Origin: Acidobacteriota bacterium
GTDB taxonomy: Bacteria > Acidobacteriota > UBA6911 > RPQK01 > DATIPO01
DNA: 37,727 nucleotides
Assembly (NCBI GenBank): GCA_035471785.1
Contig: DATIPQ010000007.1
Span: forward strand, 1 to 37,727
Direction: 5' to 3'
The notes beneath the pieces are model-generated. The model was given only the letters and a program-made list of their open reading frames with translations, was not told where the DNA came from and did no database searches. The translations under genes were made by a program, and so were the position numbers. Of this stretch, positions 1 through 7,748 are shown piece by piece. The first letter of the stretch is position 1. Every line of letters begins with the position of its first letter.

Positions 1-114
1 GTCCTCCAGTTTCGTATAAGGATACAAACCGCAGGGCTGCTGCGCAGAAAGATAACTTGAGAAGAAGAGCAGAGCAGACAGACTGATGACAAAGACAGAA
101 AGTCCTTTAGACAT
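1..114 (-). CDS. Secreted protein of unknown function, N-terminal fragment
   Basis: Only the first 38 codons lie in the window; the gene runs off the left edge. The ATG at 114 is preceded by a good Shine-Dalgarno (GGAGGT read on the minus strand, 119-124, 4 nt spacer). Residues 1-24 form a classic signal peptide: MSK, then a hydrophobic core of Leu/Val/Ile/Phe, then a small-residue end (YLSAQ) where cleavage is likely. The mature protein begins QQPCGLYPYTK, with an early cysteine that is not in a lipobox. It starts 29 nt after the stop of the upstream secreted protein and is probably in the same transcript. Nothing in the visible part identifies a family. Confidence 0.7.
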   Translation of the reverse strand, partial: MSKGLSVFVISLSALLFFSSYLSAQQPCGLYPYTKLED

Positions 115-143
115 TGTGACCTCCAACCTGCAGAACATGAATC

Positions 144-1235
144 TTAACGGAAGAAAGGATCTGTCCTGATTTGCTTGAACTCGAGGATGGGATACTGATT
201 GACGACGGTGGCCCTCGAGCGGCCGGCCAGCGGTATCACCAGGACGTCCTCGCTGATGCGGTCGAGCACGACGCTGACCGGCGTCGTGCTGCCATCTTCT
301 CCCTTGAAGCGGGTCCAGCTTGTCCCCGTGCTTAAGTCGACACTGCGTACTTCGAAGACGAGCCCTCTATCAGCTTGACTCATGATCGTTGCACTGAACA
401 TCTCTTCACTGACAAATTCCAGGCTGGGGATGTAGAGGCCGGAGGTAAATTCACCGCCAGCGAAATGCAGCGTCTTGCCCCGAGTTCCCGACTCCAAGTC
501 CATCTCGCTGATCCAGGGCTCGCGGAGATGGCGTATGTAGGCTTTCCCCTGAGGGCTGAAGACGAGGCGATGAGAATTAAGGCGGCTCTCTATCGCCGCA
601 AGGCCCGGTCCCCGGCGGATGGATTTCTGGATACGGAAGATCGACGATTGAAGTCGGCCTTGGGCATCCAGCTCGTGGATAAGGAAGTCCTCGAACATGG
701 CATCCGCGGGCAACCTCTTGGTGGCCGACAGATAGACTAAACGATTGAAATTGGCAGCAGACAGGCCCAGGAGATAGCGCTGTCCTCCGGGAGCCACCAT
801 CAGGGAACCGGGAGCCACATCGAAGCCTGCGTTGAGCAAGGCCGCCTGACCGGCAGTGGCGAAAACGCGAAAGAGAACGGTTCGAGGCGGAGTGGTACTC
901 TCGACCCCGACAGCCAGAAAGTTGCCGTCCGCCTCTTCGGCCAAGTCGTACACGAAGATTCGCTCGAAACCGGGCAATGCCTTGAAGTCCGTGATCCAGA
1001 TCGTTTCTCCGGCTTGGCTCCTGAGTTCAACGCGGTCATCGGCCCAATCGACCAGTAGATGGCCCTGGGCCGTCAGCAGCACCTTGTCCAGCCCATCCGC
1101 TACCTCGATGCATTGGCGGATCTGAGCGGGCCGCTGATCCGGGCTGCCCGGATTACGCTGAGGGCGCTCAGATTGAGCCAGGATAAGGCTGCTGGTCAAG
1201 AACAACGGCAGGATGGGGAAGAACCAAAGTCGCAT
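144..1235 (-). CDS. Secreted protein, probably a beta-propeller-like repeat protein
   Basis: 363 aa. A signal peptide occupies residues 1-20 (hydrophobic LPLFLTSSLILAQ). The mature part alternates short beta-rich segments with turns and phrases typical of propeller blades (for example VLLTAQGHLLVDWADDRVEL, GGQRYLLGLSA, GKAYIRHLREPWISEMDLES). This resembles the secreted six-bladed beta-propeller or NHL-like proteins common in Acidobacteriota, but no diagnostic motif was seen, so the fold is inferred. The ATG at 1235 has a GGGAG ribosome site about 7 nt upstream and a strong predicted promoter at 1336-1364. It probably forms a two-gene unit with the secreted protein at the window edge. No enzymatic residues were recognised; a role in ligand or surface binding is only a guess. 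Confidence 0.65.
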   Translation of the reverse strand: MRLWFFPILPLFLTSSLILAQSERPQRNPGSPDQRPAQIRQCIEVADGLDKVLLTAQGHLLVDWADDRVELRSQAGETIWITDFKALPGFERIFVYDLAEEADGNFLAVGVESTTPPRTVLFRVFATAGQAALLNAGFDVAPGSLMVAPGGQRYLLGLSAANFNRLVYLSATKRLPADAMFEDFLIHELDAQGRLQSSIFRIQKSIRRGPGLAAIESRLNSHRLVFSPQGKAYIRHLREPWISEMDLESGTRGKTLHFAGGEFTSGLYIPSLEFVSEEMFSATIMSQADRGLVFEVRSVDLSTGTSWTRFKGEDGSTTPVSVVLDRISEDVLVIPLAGRSRATVVNQYPILEFKQIRTDPFFR

Positions 1236-1335
1236 TAATCGCTCCCGTTCCCTCGGATAGAGGTTGCCTTAATAGGTGCAGTCCAATTCGGACTCTCACA
1301 AAGTGGGCGGCGATTGAGCTTTCGAGACTGCGCAT

Positions 1336-1364
1336 ACTGTATAACCGCACTCTCTTAAAGTCAA
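1336..1364 (-). promoter_or_regulatory. Sigma-70-type promoter for the secreted-protein pair
   Basis: On the minus strand there is a -35 TTGACT (1364-1359), a 17-nt spacer and a -10 TACAGT (1341-1336). Transcription would start near 1329, giving a leader of about 90 nt before the ATG at 1235. Hexamers and spacing are close to consensus; activity is inferred. Nothing else was recognised in the 1236-1465 gap. Confidence 0.6.
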
Positions 1365-1465
1365 GCAAAATCTTTCCTAGCCTGAGGTAAGTGTTTCTGT
1401 GCAAGCATTGTTATTTAATGCAGAAACGCTTTTAGGAGTCAAAGAGCGCCCCCGAGCGTCTGCCT

Positions 1466-2824
1466 TTGACGAAACCCCAAATTGGGTCTGAGAAACACCG
1501 GCCTATGCCGGACTTGCGGATGGAAGGGGTTCGAGCAAGACCGCATCCAGAACTGAAAACATGGCCGCGTTGGGGCCCACGCAGGGCCAGGGTCGAGACG
1601 GCCACCGAAGTGAAGCCCCTGTTCTTCCCCAGGCTCCGGAACGCATGCCTGAATTGTCTCAGGCTGCAGATCGCCGCCTGTCTGACTTTGACTCTGGGCG
1701 CATCGCTGTTCGCCGGGACGGTTTATAACTACTCCCAGATCGACCACGGACTGAATTTCGAGGGAGTTGCAACGGTCAGAGTCGAACCAGGTTTGGTTGA
1801 AAAGTCGGCCGAGAGCATCTTGCGAGCCTATCAGCGCCTCGACGCCCGCTTGGCCGGGGGACCTGGAATCGCTCAGCACAGCCTGGCCGAGATCGCGCCC
1901 TTCGAACAAACGTTGCGCCCGGTGACCTTGTTCGCCCAAGAGCAGCGACACCAGCAACAGCCGAGAAAGTCGCCTGCTATGCGGAACCACGTGTCCGGCA
2001 AGTACTTCGAGACCTTGGGACTCGGACTGCTGGAGGGCCGGAGTTTCCGCGACTCCGAGGTTTTCGAGCCATACAGTCAGGGAGAAAGAGTCGGGATCAT
2101 CAACCGCTCCACCGCCCAGCGCCTATGGCCGGCCGGCAGTGCGCTGGGACGCGTACTCTACGTCGCGGAATCGCAACAGGAAGTGAAGGTCATCGGAGTC
2201 GTGGCCGACCATCAGATATGGAACCTGAGAAAGTCTACCTCCAGCGTCTTGTATGAGCCTCTAGGGCAGGCAGGTTTTCCTCCTCCCCAGGCATCATTGA
2301 TCCTGAAAATCGATCGGAAGCTCTCGGCTATCCTTCCTTTCGTACAGCAGCAGATGGGGGTCGTGGTACCCGGTTTGGCCGCTCACGACGGCAGTTCCTT
2401 GCAAGGCAGGATCAACAGTTTGCTGGCAGAAGAAAGGCTGCTGGCCCAAGCAACAGTAATGGTTGCAGCCGCGGCTCTTCTTTTTTCTTGCGCGGGCCTT
2501 TTCGCGAGTATGATCAGCAGCGTCCGCAGACGCTCCCATGAATTGGGGATACGTCTCGCACTGGGAGCTTCGGCCGGCCGAATCGGCTGGCTGGTCTGCT
2601 CGCGCGCCGTCTGGATTTTCGTCGCCGGGGCGGGTCTCGGGGCAATCTTGTCATACTGGCTATCCGGCCTTTTGGAAGGAAAGATTTTCGGGATCTCAGC
2701 ACTCGACCCGGCGGTATGCGTCATCACACTAGGCCTGCTCGCCGTGGCGGTTGGGTTGGCCGCCTACTTGCCTCTGCGGCGCGCCCTGCGTCTCGATCCG
2801 GCGAGAACACTGAAGTCGGAGTGA
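1466..2824 (+). CDS. Orphan C-terminal half of an ADOP/MacB-type FtsX permease, probably truncated
   Basis: 452 aa. From about residue 60 the protein matches the second half of an ADOP permease: a transmembrane helix (LRLQIAACLTLTLGASLFAG) followed by 'GLNFEGVATVRVEPG', a MacB periplasmic domain with 'YFETLGLGLLEGRSFRDSE', 'IINRSTAQRLWP' and 'VIGVVADHQ', then three C-terminal FtsX helices with the cytoplasmic loop 'RRRSHELGIRLALGAS' and the closing 'LPLRRALRLDPARTLKSE'. Complete ADOP proteins are about 800-900 aa with two such halves; the first half is missing. Residues 1-55 are Arg/Pro-rich and resemble no permease, so the 5' end appears replaced or eroded. The TTG at 1466 gives the longest frame; ATGs at 1505 and 1520 are alternatives. 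No ATPase gene is adjacent. It may be a decaying gene or a working half-size permease. Confidence 0.6.
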   Translation: MTKPQIGSEKHRPMPDLRMEGVRARPHPELKTWPRWGPRRARVETATEVKPLFFPRLRNACLNCLRLQIAACLTLTLGASLFAGTVYNYSQIDHGLNFEGVATVRVEPGLVEKSAESILRAYQRLDARLAGGPGIAQHSLAEIAPFEQTLRPVTLFAQEQRHQQQPRKSPAMRNHVSGKYFETLGLGLLEGRSFRDSEVFEPYSQGERVGIINRSTAQRLWPAGSALGRVLYVAESQQEVKVIGVVADHQIWNLRKSTSSVLYEPLGQAGFPPPQASLILKIDRKLSAILPFVQQQMGVVVPGLAAHDGSSLQGRINSLLAEERLLAQATVMVAAAALLFSCAGLFASMISSVRRRSHELGIRLALGASAGRIGWLVCSRAVWIFVAGAGLGAILSYWLSGLLEGKIFGISALDPAVCVITLGLLAVAVGLAAYLPLRRALRLDPARTLKSE

Positions 2825-2869
2825 TATGCTCCAGGGTTGGCTGATGCGGTTTCGCTTAGGCAAAAACGG

Positions 2870-2898
2870 TTGACTCTCCCAGTCCTGCGCAGTATCCT
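2870..2898 (+). promoter_or_regulatory. Sigma-70-type promoter for the Cys-rich secreted protein
   Basis: The -35 TTGACT (2870-2875), a 17-nt spacer and the -10 TATCCT (2893-2898) lie upstream of the gene at 2951, giving a leader of about 45 nt. This suggests the small gene is transcribed independently of the permease remnant. Confidence 0.6.
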
Positions 2899-2950
2899 CA
2901 GAGCCATGCAACTGATAACCCCGGGTTACGAAATCTCATAAGGAGAGATT

Positions 2951-3436
2951 ATGCGAGTCCCAAATCCCCACAGATTAGGCGTTCTCCTCGGCTTGGCCGT
3001 CATCTTGGCCGCCGGAGCTTGGATGCCTGCGAGTTACGCCGAAGAGGCAGAATGGCAGCGGGCGAAGGCTTCCCTTGGCGAGGGGGAGCCGGAGGGCAGC
3101 TTCTTTTCCGGTTCGCAGGAGGAAGTGGACGCCCGCATCGACAATCTGGTTCTTCTCCGAATTGAGCCTGAACACAGCTACCAATCCTATGACGCCCGAG
3201 GCCCGGTGAGCAGGAGTTCAAAGAAGTTCGTGGTCTATAGCCCCGATCTGGACCAGATTTATGGCTACAAGATCACTTGCACGGCTTCTTGTCCAGGGGA
3301 CGGATGCGACGTGTCGGGTTGCAGGGTCGACCAGGCAGGCAATTGCAGCGAATGCCATTGCACCGGAGAGGCCTGCAATACGGAGTGCACCAGTACCAAG
3401 AAGACCTCTTTTGCTCCGCAGCAGGATCGAGAGTAA
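2951..3436 (+). CDS. Small secreted cysteine-rich protein, unknown function
   Basis: 161 aa. A signal peptide spans residues 1-30 (hydrophobic GVLLGLAVILAAG, likely cleavage after PASYA). The middle is acidic and polar. The C-terminal region, residues 110-146, holds nine cysteines (110, 114, 119, 124, 132, 135, 137, 142, 146) mixed with Gly, Thr and Asp, as expected of a small disulfide-bonded or metal-binding module. Residues 132-136 read CSECH, which fits the CxxCH c-type haem motif, but a single site inside such a cysteine cluster is more likely coincidence. A strong ribosome site (AAGGAGAG) lies just before the ATG, and a near-consensus promoter lies at 2870-2898, so the gene looks genuinely expressed. 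It converges with the NCS2 permease gene, 19 nt away. No family was recognised. Confidence 0.75.
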   Translation: MRVPNPHRLGVLLGLAVILAAGAWMPASYAEEAEWQRAKASLGEGEPEGSFFSGSQEEVDARIDNLVLLRIEPEHSYQSYDARGPVSRSSKKFVVYSPDLDQIYGYKITCTASCPGDGCDVSGCRVDQAGNCSECHCTGEACNTECTSTKKTSFAPQQDRE

Positions 3437-3455
3437 CCTCGCTGTCCGGTCTGGA

Positions 3456-4781
3456 TTACTCGGACCGGGGGCGGGAGGTTAGGAGGAGGTTTAGGGCGAT
3501 GGAGAGGGTGACGGCCAGGACGACCGGGTTGCTGATGGTGAGTTGGATGAGCAGTGGAGCCGAGTGGAGGGCGGAGGTTGGCGGAGGGGAAAAGGTGTAG
3601 AGGGGGAGGCTGAGGGAGATGACCAGGCTGAGTCCGGCGGTCAGGCCCTGGGAGGGCGTTTGCAGGGAGTTCTTGAGGAGCTTCAGCCCGGAGAGCACGA
3701 TCTGGGCGCAGACCAGCAGGAAGACGCCTCCCAGCACCGGGCGGGGGATGGCCACCAGCAGAGCGCCGAACTTGGGACAGAGTCCGTAGGCGATGAGGAA
3801 GAGGGCGGCCACCCGCACCACGTGGCGGCTGGCCACGCCGGTAGCGGCGATGATGCCGACGTTCTGGGTGTAGGAAGTGCAGGGCATGCCTCCCAGCAGC
3901 GAAACCGCCGCGCAGCCTAATCCCTCGCTGAAGATGCCGCGGTTGATGTGGCGCGAGGTGAGCCGCTTCTGGGCCACCGTGCAGGTGGCGGCATAGTCTC
4001 CCACCGATTCCATCACCGACCCCAGGTATCCCGCCAGCACGGCCAGGACGGCGGCCAGGCTGAATTCCCAGCCACCGCCCGGAAAGCCGTAGGGAAAGAG
4101 GCGGGGCGGCTGCAGCCAGGGCTGTCGGGCCACCAGGTCCCAGGAAACCGATCCTGTCAGGGAACCGATTCCCAGCCCCACCGCCCAGATGGAGAAGAAG
4201 ATGGCTCCGCGCTGGAGAATGCCCTGCTTGCCGGGGCCGAACTGGAGCAGAAGGATGAGGGCCAGGACGCCCCCGGCGAAGGCGAAGTTGGAAGCCGATC
4301 CGTCGCCCAGGGTGAGGCGGGCCGCCAGCCGCGCCAGCGAGAGTCCGATGACGGTGACCACGATTCCCGAGACCAGGGGAGGGAAGTAGCGCCGCAGCAG
4401 CGAGAGGAGGCGGGAGGCTCCCAGCGCGGCCTCGACCAGGCCTCCGGCGAAGACGGCGCCCCACATGGCGGCAGGCCCCATCTGCGAAGCCACCGGGATG
4501 ATCGAGGAGGTGAGCGTGGCCGAGGGTCCCTGGATGATGGGCAGCCGGTTGCCGATGGTGGTTTGAAGGATGGTGGCCAGGCCCATCCCCAGCAGTCCGA
4601 AGCTGATCAATTGGGCCGTTTGCAGGTCGTCGAAACCCAGCGCCGCCGCCAATCCCAGCGGAAGCACGAAGGGCGAAATGTCGACCAGCGTGTGCTGCCA
4701 CCCGTAGAGCAGGCTTTCCCAGAGCGAGGCCGGACGCTCATCGACGCCGTAGAGAAGCTGCTGAGAAGGCTGGGCGGCCAT
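3456..4781 (-). CDS. NCS2-family nucleobase:cation symporter, likely xanthine/urate type
   Basis: 441 aa of mostly hydrophobic sequence, consistent with the 14-helix NCS2 (nucleobase-ascorbate transporter) fold. Seen directly are the helix-1 'QH' pair at residues 29-30, 'PIIQGPSATLTS' at 81-92, the helix-8 glutamate in 'MESVGDYAA' (E259), and the signature 'TSYTQNVGIIAATG' at 302-315. In characterised members the residue before Asn-x-Gly in that signature is Glu in uracil permeases (UraA) and Gln in xanthine/urate permeases (XanQ, UapA). Here it is Gln307, which favours purine transport; that is inference from family knowledge. The gene lies 46 nt downstream of the YmdB-like gene on the same strand and could be the last gene of the zapA-rny-ymdB unit, which would place nucleobase uptake beside RNA turnover. 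No strong ribosome site was seen. Confidence 0.9.
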   Translation of the reverse strand: MAAQPSQQLLYGVDERPASLWESLLYGWQHTLVDISPFVLPLGLAAALGFDDLQTAQLISFGLLGMGLATILQTTIGNRLPIIQGPSATLTSSIIPVASQMGPAAMWGAVFAGGLVEAALGASRLLSLLRRYFPPLVSGIVVTVIGLSLARLAARLTLGDGSASNFAFAGGVLALILLLQFGPGKQGILQRGAIFFSIWAVGLGIGSLTGSVSWDLVARQPWLQPPRLFPYGFPGGGWEFSLAAVLAVLAGYLGSVMESVGDYAATCTVAQKRLTSRHINRGIFSEGLGCAAVSLLGGMPCTSYTQNVGIIAATGVASRHVVRVAALFLIAYGLCPKFGALLVAIPRPVLGGVFLLVCAQIVLSGLKLLKNSLQTPSQGLTAGLSLVISLSLPLYTFSPPPTSALHSAPLLIQLTISNPVVLAVTLSIALNLLLTSRPRSE

Positions 4782-4827
4782 GGCCGGCCATTATCGCAGG
4801 GGCGACGAGGCCGGTCCAGGCGCGCCC

Positions 4828-5610
4828 TTATTCAGAGACGCGGTCGACGCGGTGGATGGAGCGGGCCAGGCCGGTTTCTTCGTCGACGTCGACCACTACC
4901 GAGTTGAAGATGACGGCCCCCTTGGCGACGGCGAAGCGGTGGGAGCGGGCGGTGCGCAGGCGGGCCAGCGAGGGCTCGATCTTCATTCCGATGATGGCAT
5001 CGCGGGGTCCGGTCATGCCCACGTCGGTGACGTAGGCGGTGCCGCCGGGCAGCACCCGGGCGTCGGCGGTGGCCACGTGGGTGTGGGTGCCCACCACGCA
5101 GGAAACCTGCCCGTCCAGGAACCACCCCATGGCCTCCTTCTCGGAGGTGGCCTCGCAGTGGAAGTCGAGAAAGACCACCGGGGCCTTCTGCTTGAGGCGG
5201 GGGATCTCGCGTTCGGCCATCTGGAAGGGACAGTCGATGGGCGCCATGAAGACGCGTCCCTGCAGGTTGGCCACCGCCACCGGCACTCCGCTCTTGCTTT
5301 CCACCACGGCGCTCCAGGCTCCGGGATTGCCGGGGGGGAAATTGCCGGGGCGCAGCAGCAGCGGCTGCTGGCCGATGTAGTCGAGGACGTCTTTCTTGTC
5401 CCAGATGTGGTTGCCCGAGGTCATCACGTCGACGCCCATGGCGAGGATCTGCTCAGCCAGCTTGGGCAGTACGCCGAAGCCTCCGGCGCAGTTCTCGACG
5501 TTGGCGATGGTGAGGTCGATCTCCTGGTCCTGCTGCACGGCGGACAGGTGCTCGCGCAGAGCCCGCCGCCCGGGGCGGCCCACGATATCTCCAATGAACA
5601 GTATCTTCAT
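4828..5610 (-). CDS. ymdB: YmdB-type metallophosphoesterase (2',3'-cyclic nucleotide phosphodiesterase family)
   Basis: 260 aa, the normal size for the TIGR00282/YmdB family. All expected di-metal ligands are visible: D8 in 'FIGDIVGRPGR', E39-N40 in 'NVENCAGGFG', N67-H68 in 'SGNHIWDKKD', H151 in 'FLDFHCEATSEKEA', and H176/H178 in 'GTHTHVATADARVLPGG'. Characterised Firmicute homologues hydrolyse 2',3'-cAMP and affect biofilm and sporulation decisions; the substrate here is inferred. The gene lies 10 nt after rny, a pairing found in many bacteria that suggests the enzyme handles RNA-decay products or shares rny regulation. The start is ATG at 5610; no strong Shine-Dalgarno is seen, so translation may be coupled to rny. 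Confidence 0.92.
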   Translation of the reverse strand: MKILFIGDIVGRPGRRALREHLSAVQQDQEIDLTIANVENCAGGFGVLPKLAEQILAMGVDVMTSGNHIWDKKDVLDYIGQQPLLLRPGNFPPGNPGAWSAVVESKSGVPVAVANLQGRVFMAPIDCPFQMAEREIPRLKQKAPVVFLDFHCEATSEKEAMGWFLDGQVSCVVGTHTHVATADARVLPGGTAYVTDVGMTGPRDAIIGMKIEPSLARLRTARSHRFAVAKGAVIFNSVVVDVDEETGLARSIHRVDRVSE

Positions 5611-5620
5611 AAGGGGGGTC

Positions 5621-7177
5621 TCAGCGGGCGTAGTCGACGACCCGCGTTTCGCGGATCAGGGTCACTTTGATCTGACCGGGATACTGGATGTCGCGTTCAA
5701 TGCACTTGGCGATTTCTTTGGTCAGCCAGAAGGCTTTATCGTCGCTGACCTTGCTGCTCTCGACAATGATGCGCACCTCGCGGCCGGCCTGCAAGGCGAA
5801 GGCCTTGGAGACCCCCTCGAAGCCGACGGCGATTTCCTCCAGCTTCTCCAGCCGCTTGACGTAGCTCTCCAGCACTTCGCGGCGGGCTCCCGGACGGGCG
5901 GCGGAGAGGGCGTCGGCGGCTTGCACGATGACGGCTTCGACGCTGCGGAACTCGACGTCGAAGTGGTGGGCTTCGATGGTGTGGATGACCTCCTCGGAGA
6001 GCTGGTGCTTGCGGGCCAGTTGCACGCCCAATTGCAGGTGGGTGCCCTCCATGTCGCGGTCGACGGCCTTGCCGATGTCGTGCAGCAGTCCGCCCCGCTT
6101 GCAGACTTCCACGTCGGCCTCCAGCTCGCGGGCCATGATGCCGGCCAAATAGGCCACTTCGCGGCTGTGGTAGAGGACGTTCTGCCCGTAGCTGGTGCGG
6201 TAGCGGAGGCGGCCCAGCAGGTGGACGATCTCGCGCGGCAGGTCGTGGATGCCCAACTCGAAGACCACCGATTCGCCTTCTTCGTAAAGCTTCTCGTCGA
6301 ACTCGTCCTCCACCTTGGTCACCACTTCTTCAATGCGGGCGGGGTGGATGCGTCCGTCGCGCAGCAGGGTCTCGATGGAGACTTTGGCGATCTCGCGGCG
6401 CAGCGGGTCGAAGGCCGACAGGATGATGGCTTCGGGCGTGTCGTCGACGATCAGGTCGACGCCGGTGGCCTGCTCCAGGGCCCGGATGTTGCGTCCCTCG
6501 CGTCCAATGATGCGGCCCTTCATGTCGTCGGAGGGCAGATCGACCACCGAGACCGAGGATTCCACAGCCTGTTCGGGGGCGCAGCGCTGAATGGCCTGGG
6601 CGATGATTTTGCGGGCCTCTTTCTCGGCGTTCTCGCGGGCCTGATCTTCGATGCGCTTGGCGATCAAGGCGGCTTCGTGGGAGGCGTTCGATTCCACCGC
6701 CGTCAAGAGCGCCTTCTTGGCCTCCTCGGAGGTCATCCCCGAGACGTCTTCCAGGGCTTGGTTACGCTGCTGCAGCAGTTCCTGGGCCTCTTTTTCCTGA
6801 TCGCGGATGAGTTCTTCGCGCTGGCGCAGGCCGCGCGACCACTCCTCGAACTCCTGGTTGCGGTTGCGCAGTTGTTCTTCTTGTTCCTGCAGGCGGTCGC
6901 GGCGCTCCGTAAGCTTTTCCTCGGTGCGGGAGTTCTCGCGGCGCCGCTCTTGGATCTCGTTTTCGGCTTCGGTGCGCCATTGCAGGATCTGGTCGCGGGC
7001 TTCCAGCAGGCGTTCTTTCTTGAGGCGTTCGGCTTCTTGCTGGGCGGCTTTTTCGGCCTGCTGCCGCTTTTCCTCGGCCTCGCGGACTCTCTGGTTGATG
7101 TAGAAGACCCGAAGCAGCAGCCAGACGGCAATAGCGACGGCGGCGACGACGGCCAAGCCAATCACTTGCGGGTCCAT
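5621..7177 (-). CDS. rny: RNase Y, membrane-anchored endoribonuclease
   Basis: 518 aa, the typical RNase Y length. Order of parts: an N-terminal membrane anchor (residues 3-24, 'VIGLAVVAAVAIAVWLLL'), a long charged coiled coil (about 30-195, rich in Glu/Gln/Arg/Lys), a KH RNA-binding domain with 'MKGRIIGREGRNIRALE', an HD domain with 'GGLLHDIGKAVD', and the conserved C-terminal 'YPGQIKVTLIRETRVVDYA'. The enzyme makes the initiating endonucleolytic cuts in mRNA decay at the inner face of the membrane. The ATG at 7177 has an AGGAG site about 8-9 nt upstream. The gene sits just downstream of the 6S RNA gene and zapA, and upstream of the ymdB-like gene. No promoter was seen between 6S and rny, so it may be read by transcripts from the zapA promoter. 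Confidence 0.97.
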   Translation of the reverse strand: MDPQVIGLAVVAAVAIAVWLLLRVFYINQRVREAEEKRQQAEKAAQQEAERLKKERLLEARDQILQWRTEAENEIQERRRENSRTEEKLTERRDRLQEQEEQLRNRNQEFEEWSRGLRQREELIRDQEKEAQELLQQRNQALEDVSGMTSEEAKKALLTAVESNASHEAALIAKRIEDQARENAEKEARKIIAQAIQRCAPEQAVESSVSVVDLPSDDMKGRIIGREGRNIRALEQATGVDLIVDDTPEAIILSAFDPLRREIAKVSIETLLRDGRIHPARIEEVVTKVEDEFDEKLYEEGESVVFELGIHDLPREIVHLLGRLRYRTSYGQNVLYHSREVAYLAGIMARELEADVEVCKRGGLLHDIGKAVDRDMEGTHLQLGVQLARKHQLSEEVIHTIEAHHFDVEFRSVEAVIVQAADALSAARPGARREVLESYVKRLEKLEEIAVGFEGVSKAFALQAGREVRIIVESSKVSDDKAFWLTKEIAKCIERDIQYPGQIKVTLIRETRVVDYAR

Positions 7178-7229
7178 AGGGTCGAACTCCTGACCCCGAC
7201 AGGTGTGAGCGTCTGCATGAGGGGAGGGA

Positions 7230-7417
7230 TATCGCCTCCCCGCTCCGCCGTGTGGCTACGGAAATGAACCTGCCTTAGCAGGTGGGTACCCTGCCGTCCG
7301 CCGTAGGGGATTCCCGCGGGGGATTCCGCACATGGCTGACGGACCCGAGTTCCCGATAATTGAGTGTTGGCTCAATTCTCGTTCACCATCACGAACATCG
7401 CAGGGGGGCGACCCCGC
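7230..7417 (-). ncRNA. ssrS: 6S RNA
   Basis: The region between zapA and rny reads on the minus strand as a 6S RNA of about 185 nt, close to the usual size. The closing stem pairs GCCCCCCTGC (7409-7400) with GCGGGGAGGC (7243-7234) with one mismatch. The 5' part continues TGCGATGTTCG, matching the 5' arm of E. coli 6S (UGAGAUGUUCG). The 3' part has CACCTGCTAAGGCAGGTTCA followed by CCGTAGCCACACGGCGG, matching the E. coli CACCUUGAACCAAGG and ACAGCCUGCGGCGG segments. 6S RNA mimics an open promoter and sequesters housekeeping RNA polymerase in stationary phase. A zapA-ssrS arrangement is known in other bacteria, which supports the call. The ends are estimated from the closing stem and promoter. 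Confidence 0.85.
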
Positions 7418-7421
7418 TTCT

Positions 7422-7451
7422 AGTCTATCGGATCGCAGGAGGCCAGTTCAA
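7422..7451 (-). promoter_or_regulatory. Promoter for 6S RNA overlapping the zapA stop codon
   Basis: On the minus strand the -35 TTGAAC (7451-7446) includes the TGA stop of zapA (7450-7448). After an 18-nt spacer comes the -10 TAGACT (7427-7422). Initiation is predicted near 7415, just before the 6S closing stem at 7409. The fit to the expected RNA 5' end supports the call. Confidence 0.6.
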
Positions 7452-7741
7452 AGACCCCGCGCCGCCTCCAGCGTATCGGCCATGCGGTCTGACTCGCGCC
7501 CGACGTGGCGGCGCAACGATTCGAGCTGGCGCTGAAGGGAAAGGTGCCCGTCGACGATGTTGAGGGCCGCCAAAACGGCCACCTTGAGAGAATCTACGGT
7601 GGGCGTCTGGCGCGATACTTCCTTCATTCTTTCGTCCAAGACCTGCGCCAGCCGGCGCACATGGTCGGGATCGTCGCTGCGTACGTGGTACGTCTGTCCG
7701 TAGATCTTAACCGCCGTAATCGGAGCCTTTCCGTCCTGCAT
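7448..7741 (-). CDS. zapA: ZapA, FtsZ-ring-associated cell division protein
   Basis: 97 aa from the ATG at 7741. The N-terminal part, 'APITAVKIYGQTYHVRSDDP', is the ZapA beta-hairpin head that binds FtsZ ('v.I.G..Y.v..d'). It is followed by 'VRRLAQVLDERMKEVSRQTP' and a C-terminal coiled coil ('LSLQRQLESLRRHVGRESDRM') used for dimerisation. The protein bundles and stabilises FtsZ filaments at midcell. A longer frame reaches 7795, but it would overlap the upstream coding region and adds an atypical Cys/Arg-rich tail. The ATG at 7741 lies only 7 nt after the stop of the upstream coiled-coil gene, so translation is probably coupled. The stop codon is embedded in the -35 box of the 6S RNA promoter. 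Confidence 0.88.
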   Translation of the reverse strand: MQDGKAPITAVKIYGQTYHVRSDDPDHVRRLAQVLDERMKEVSRQTPTVDSLKVAVLAALNIVDGHLSLQRQLESLRRHVGRESDRMADTLEAARGL

Positions 7742-7748
7742 GCTTCGC

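Noticed and set aside
3344-3358. Haem-binding cytochrome based on CSECH in the Cys-rich protein
   Set aside because: It is one CxxCH within a dense cysteine cluster, with no axial ligand pattern or cytochrome fold; treated as coincidence.
7261-7535. Short plus-strand open frames over the 6S RNA and zapA 3' end
   Set aside because: They have no ribosome site or protein-like composition, and the region is explained by the 6S RNA and zapA on the other strand.
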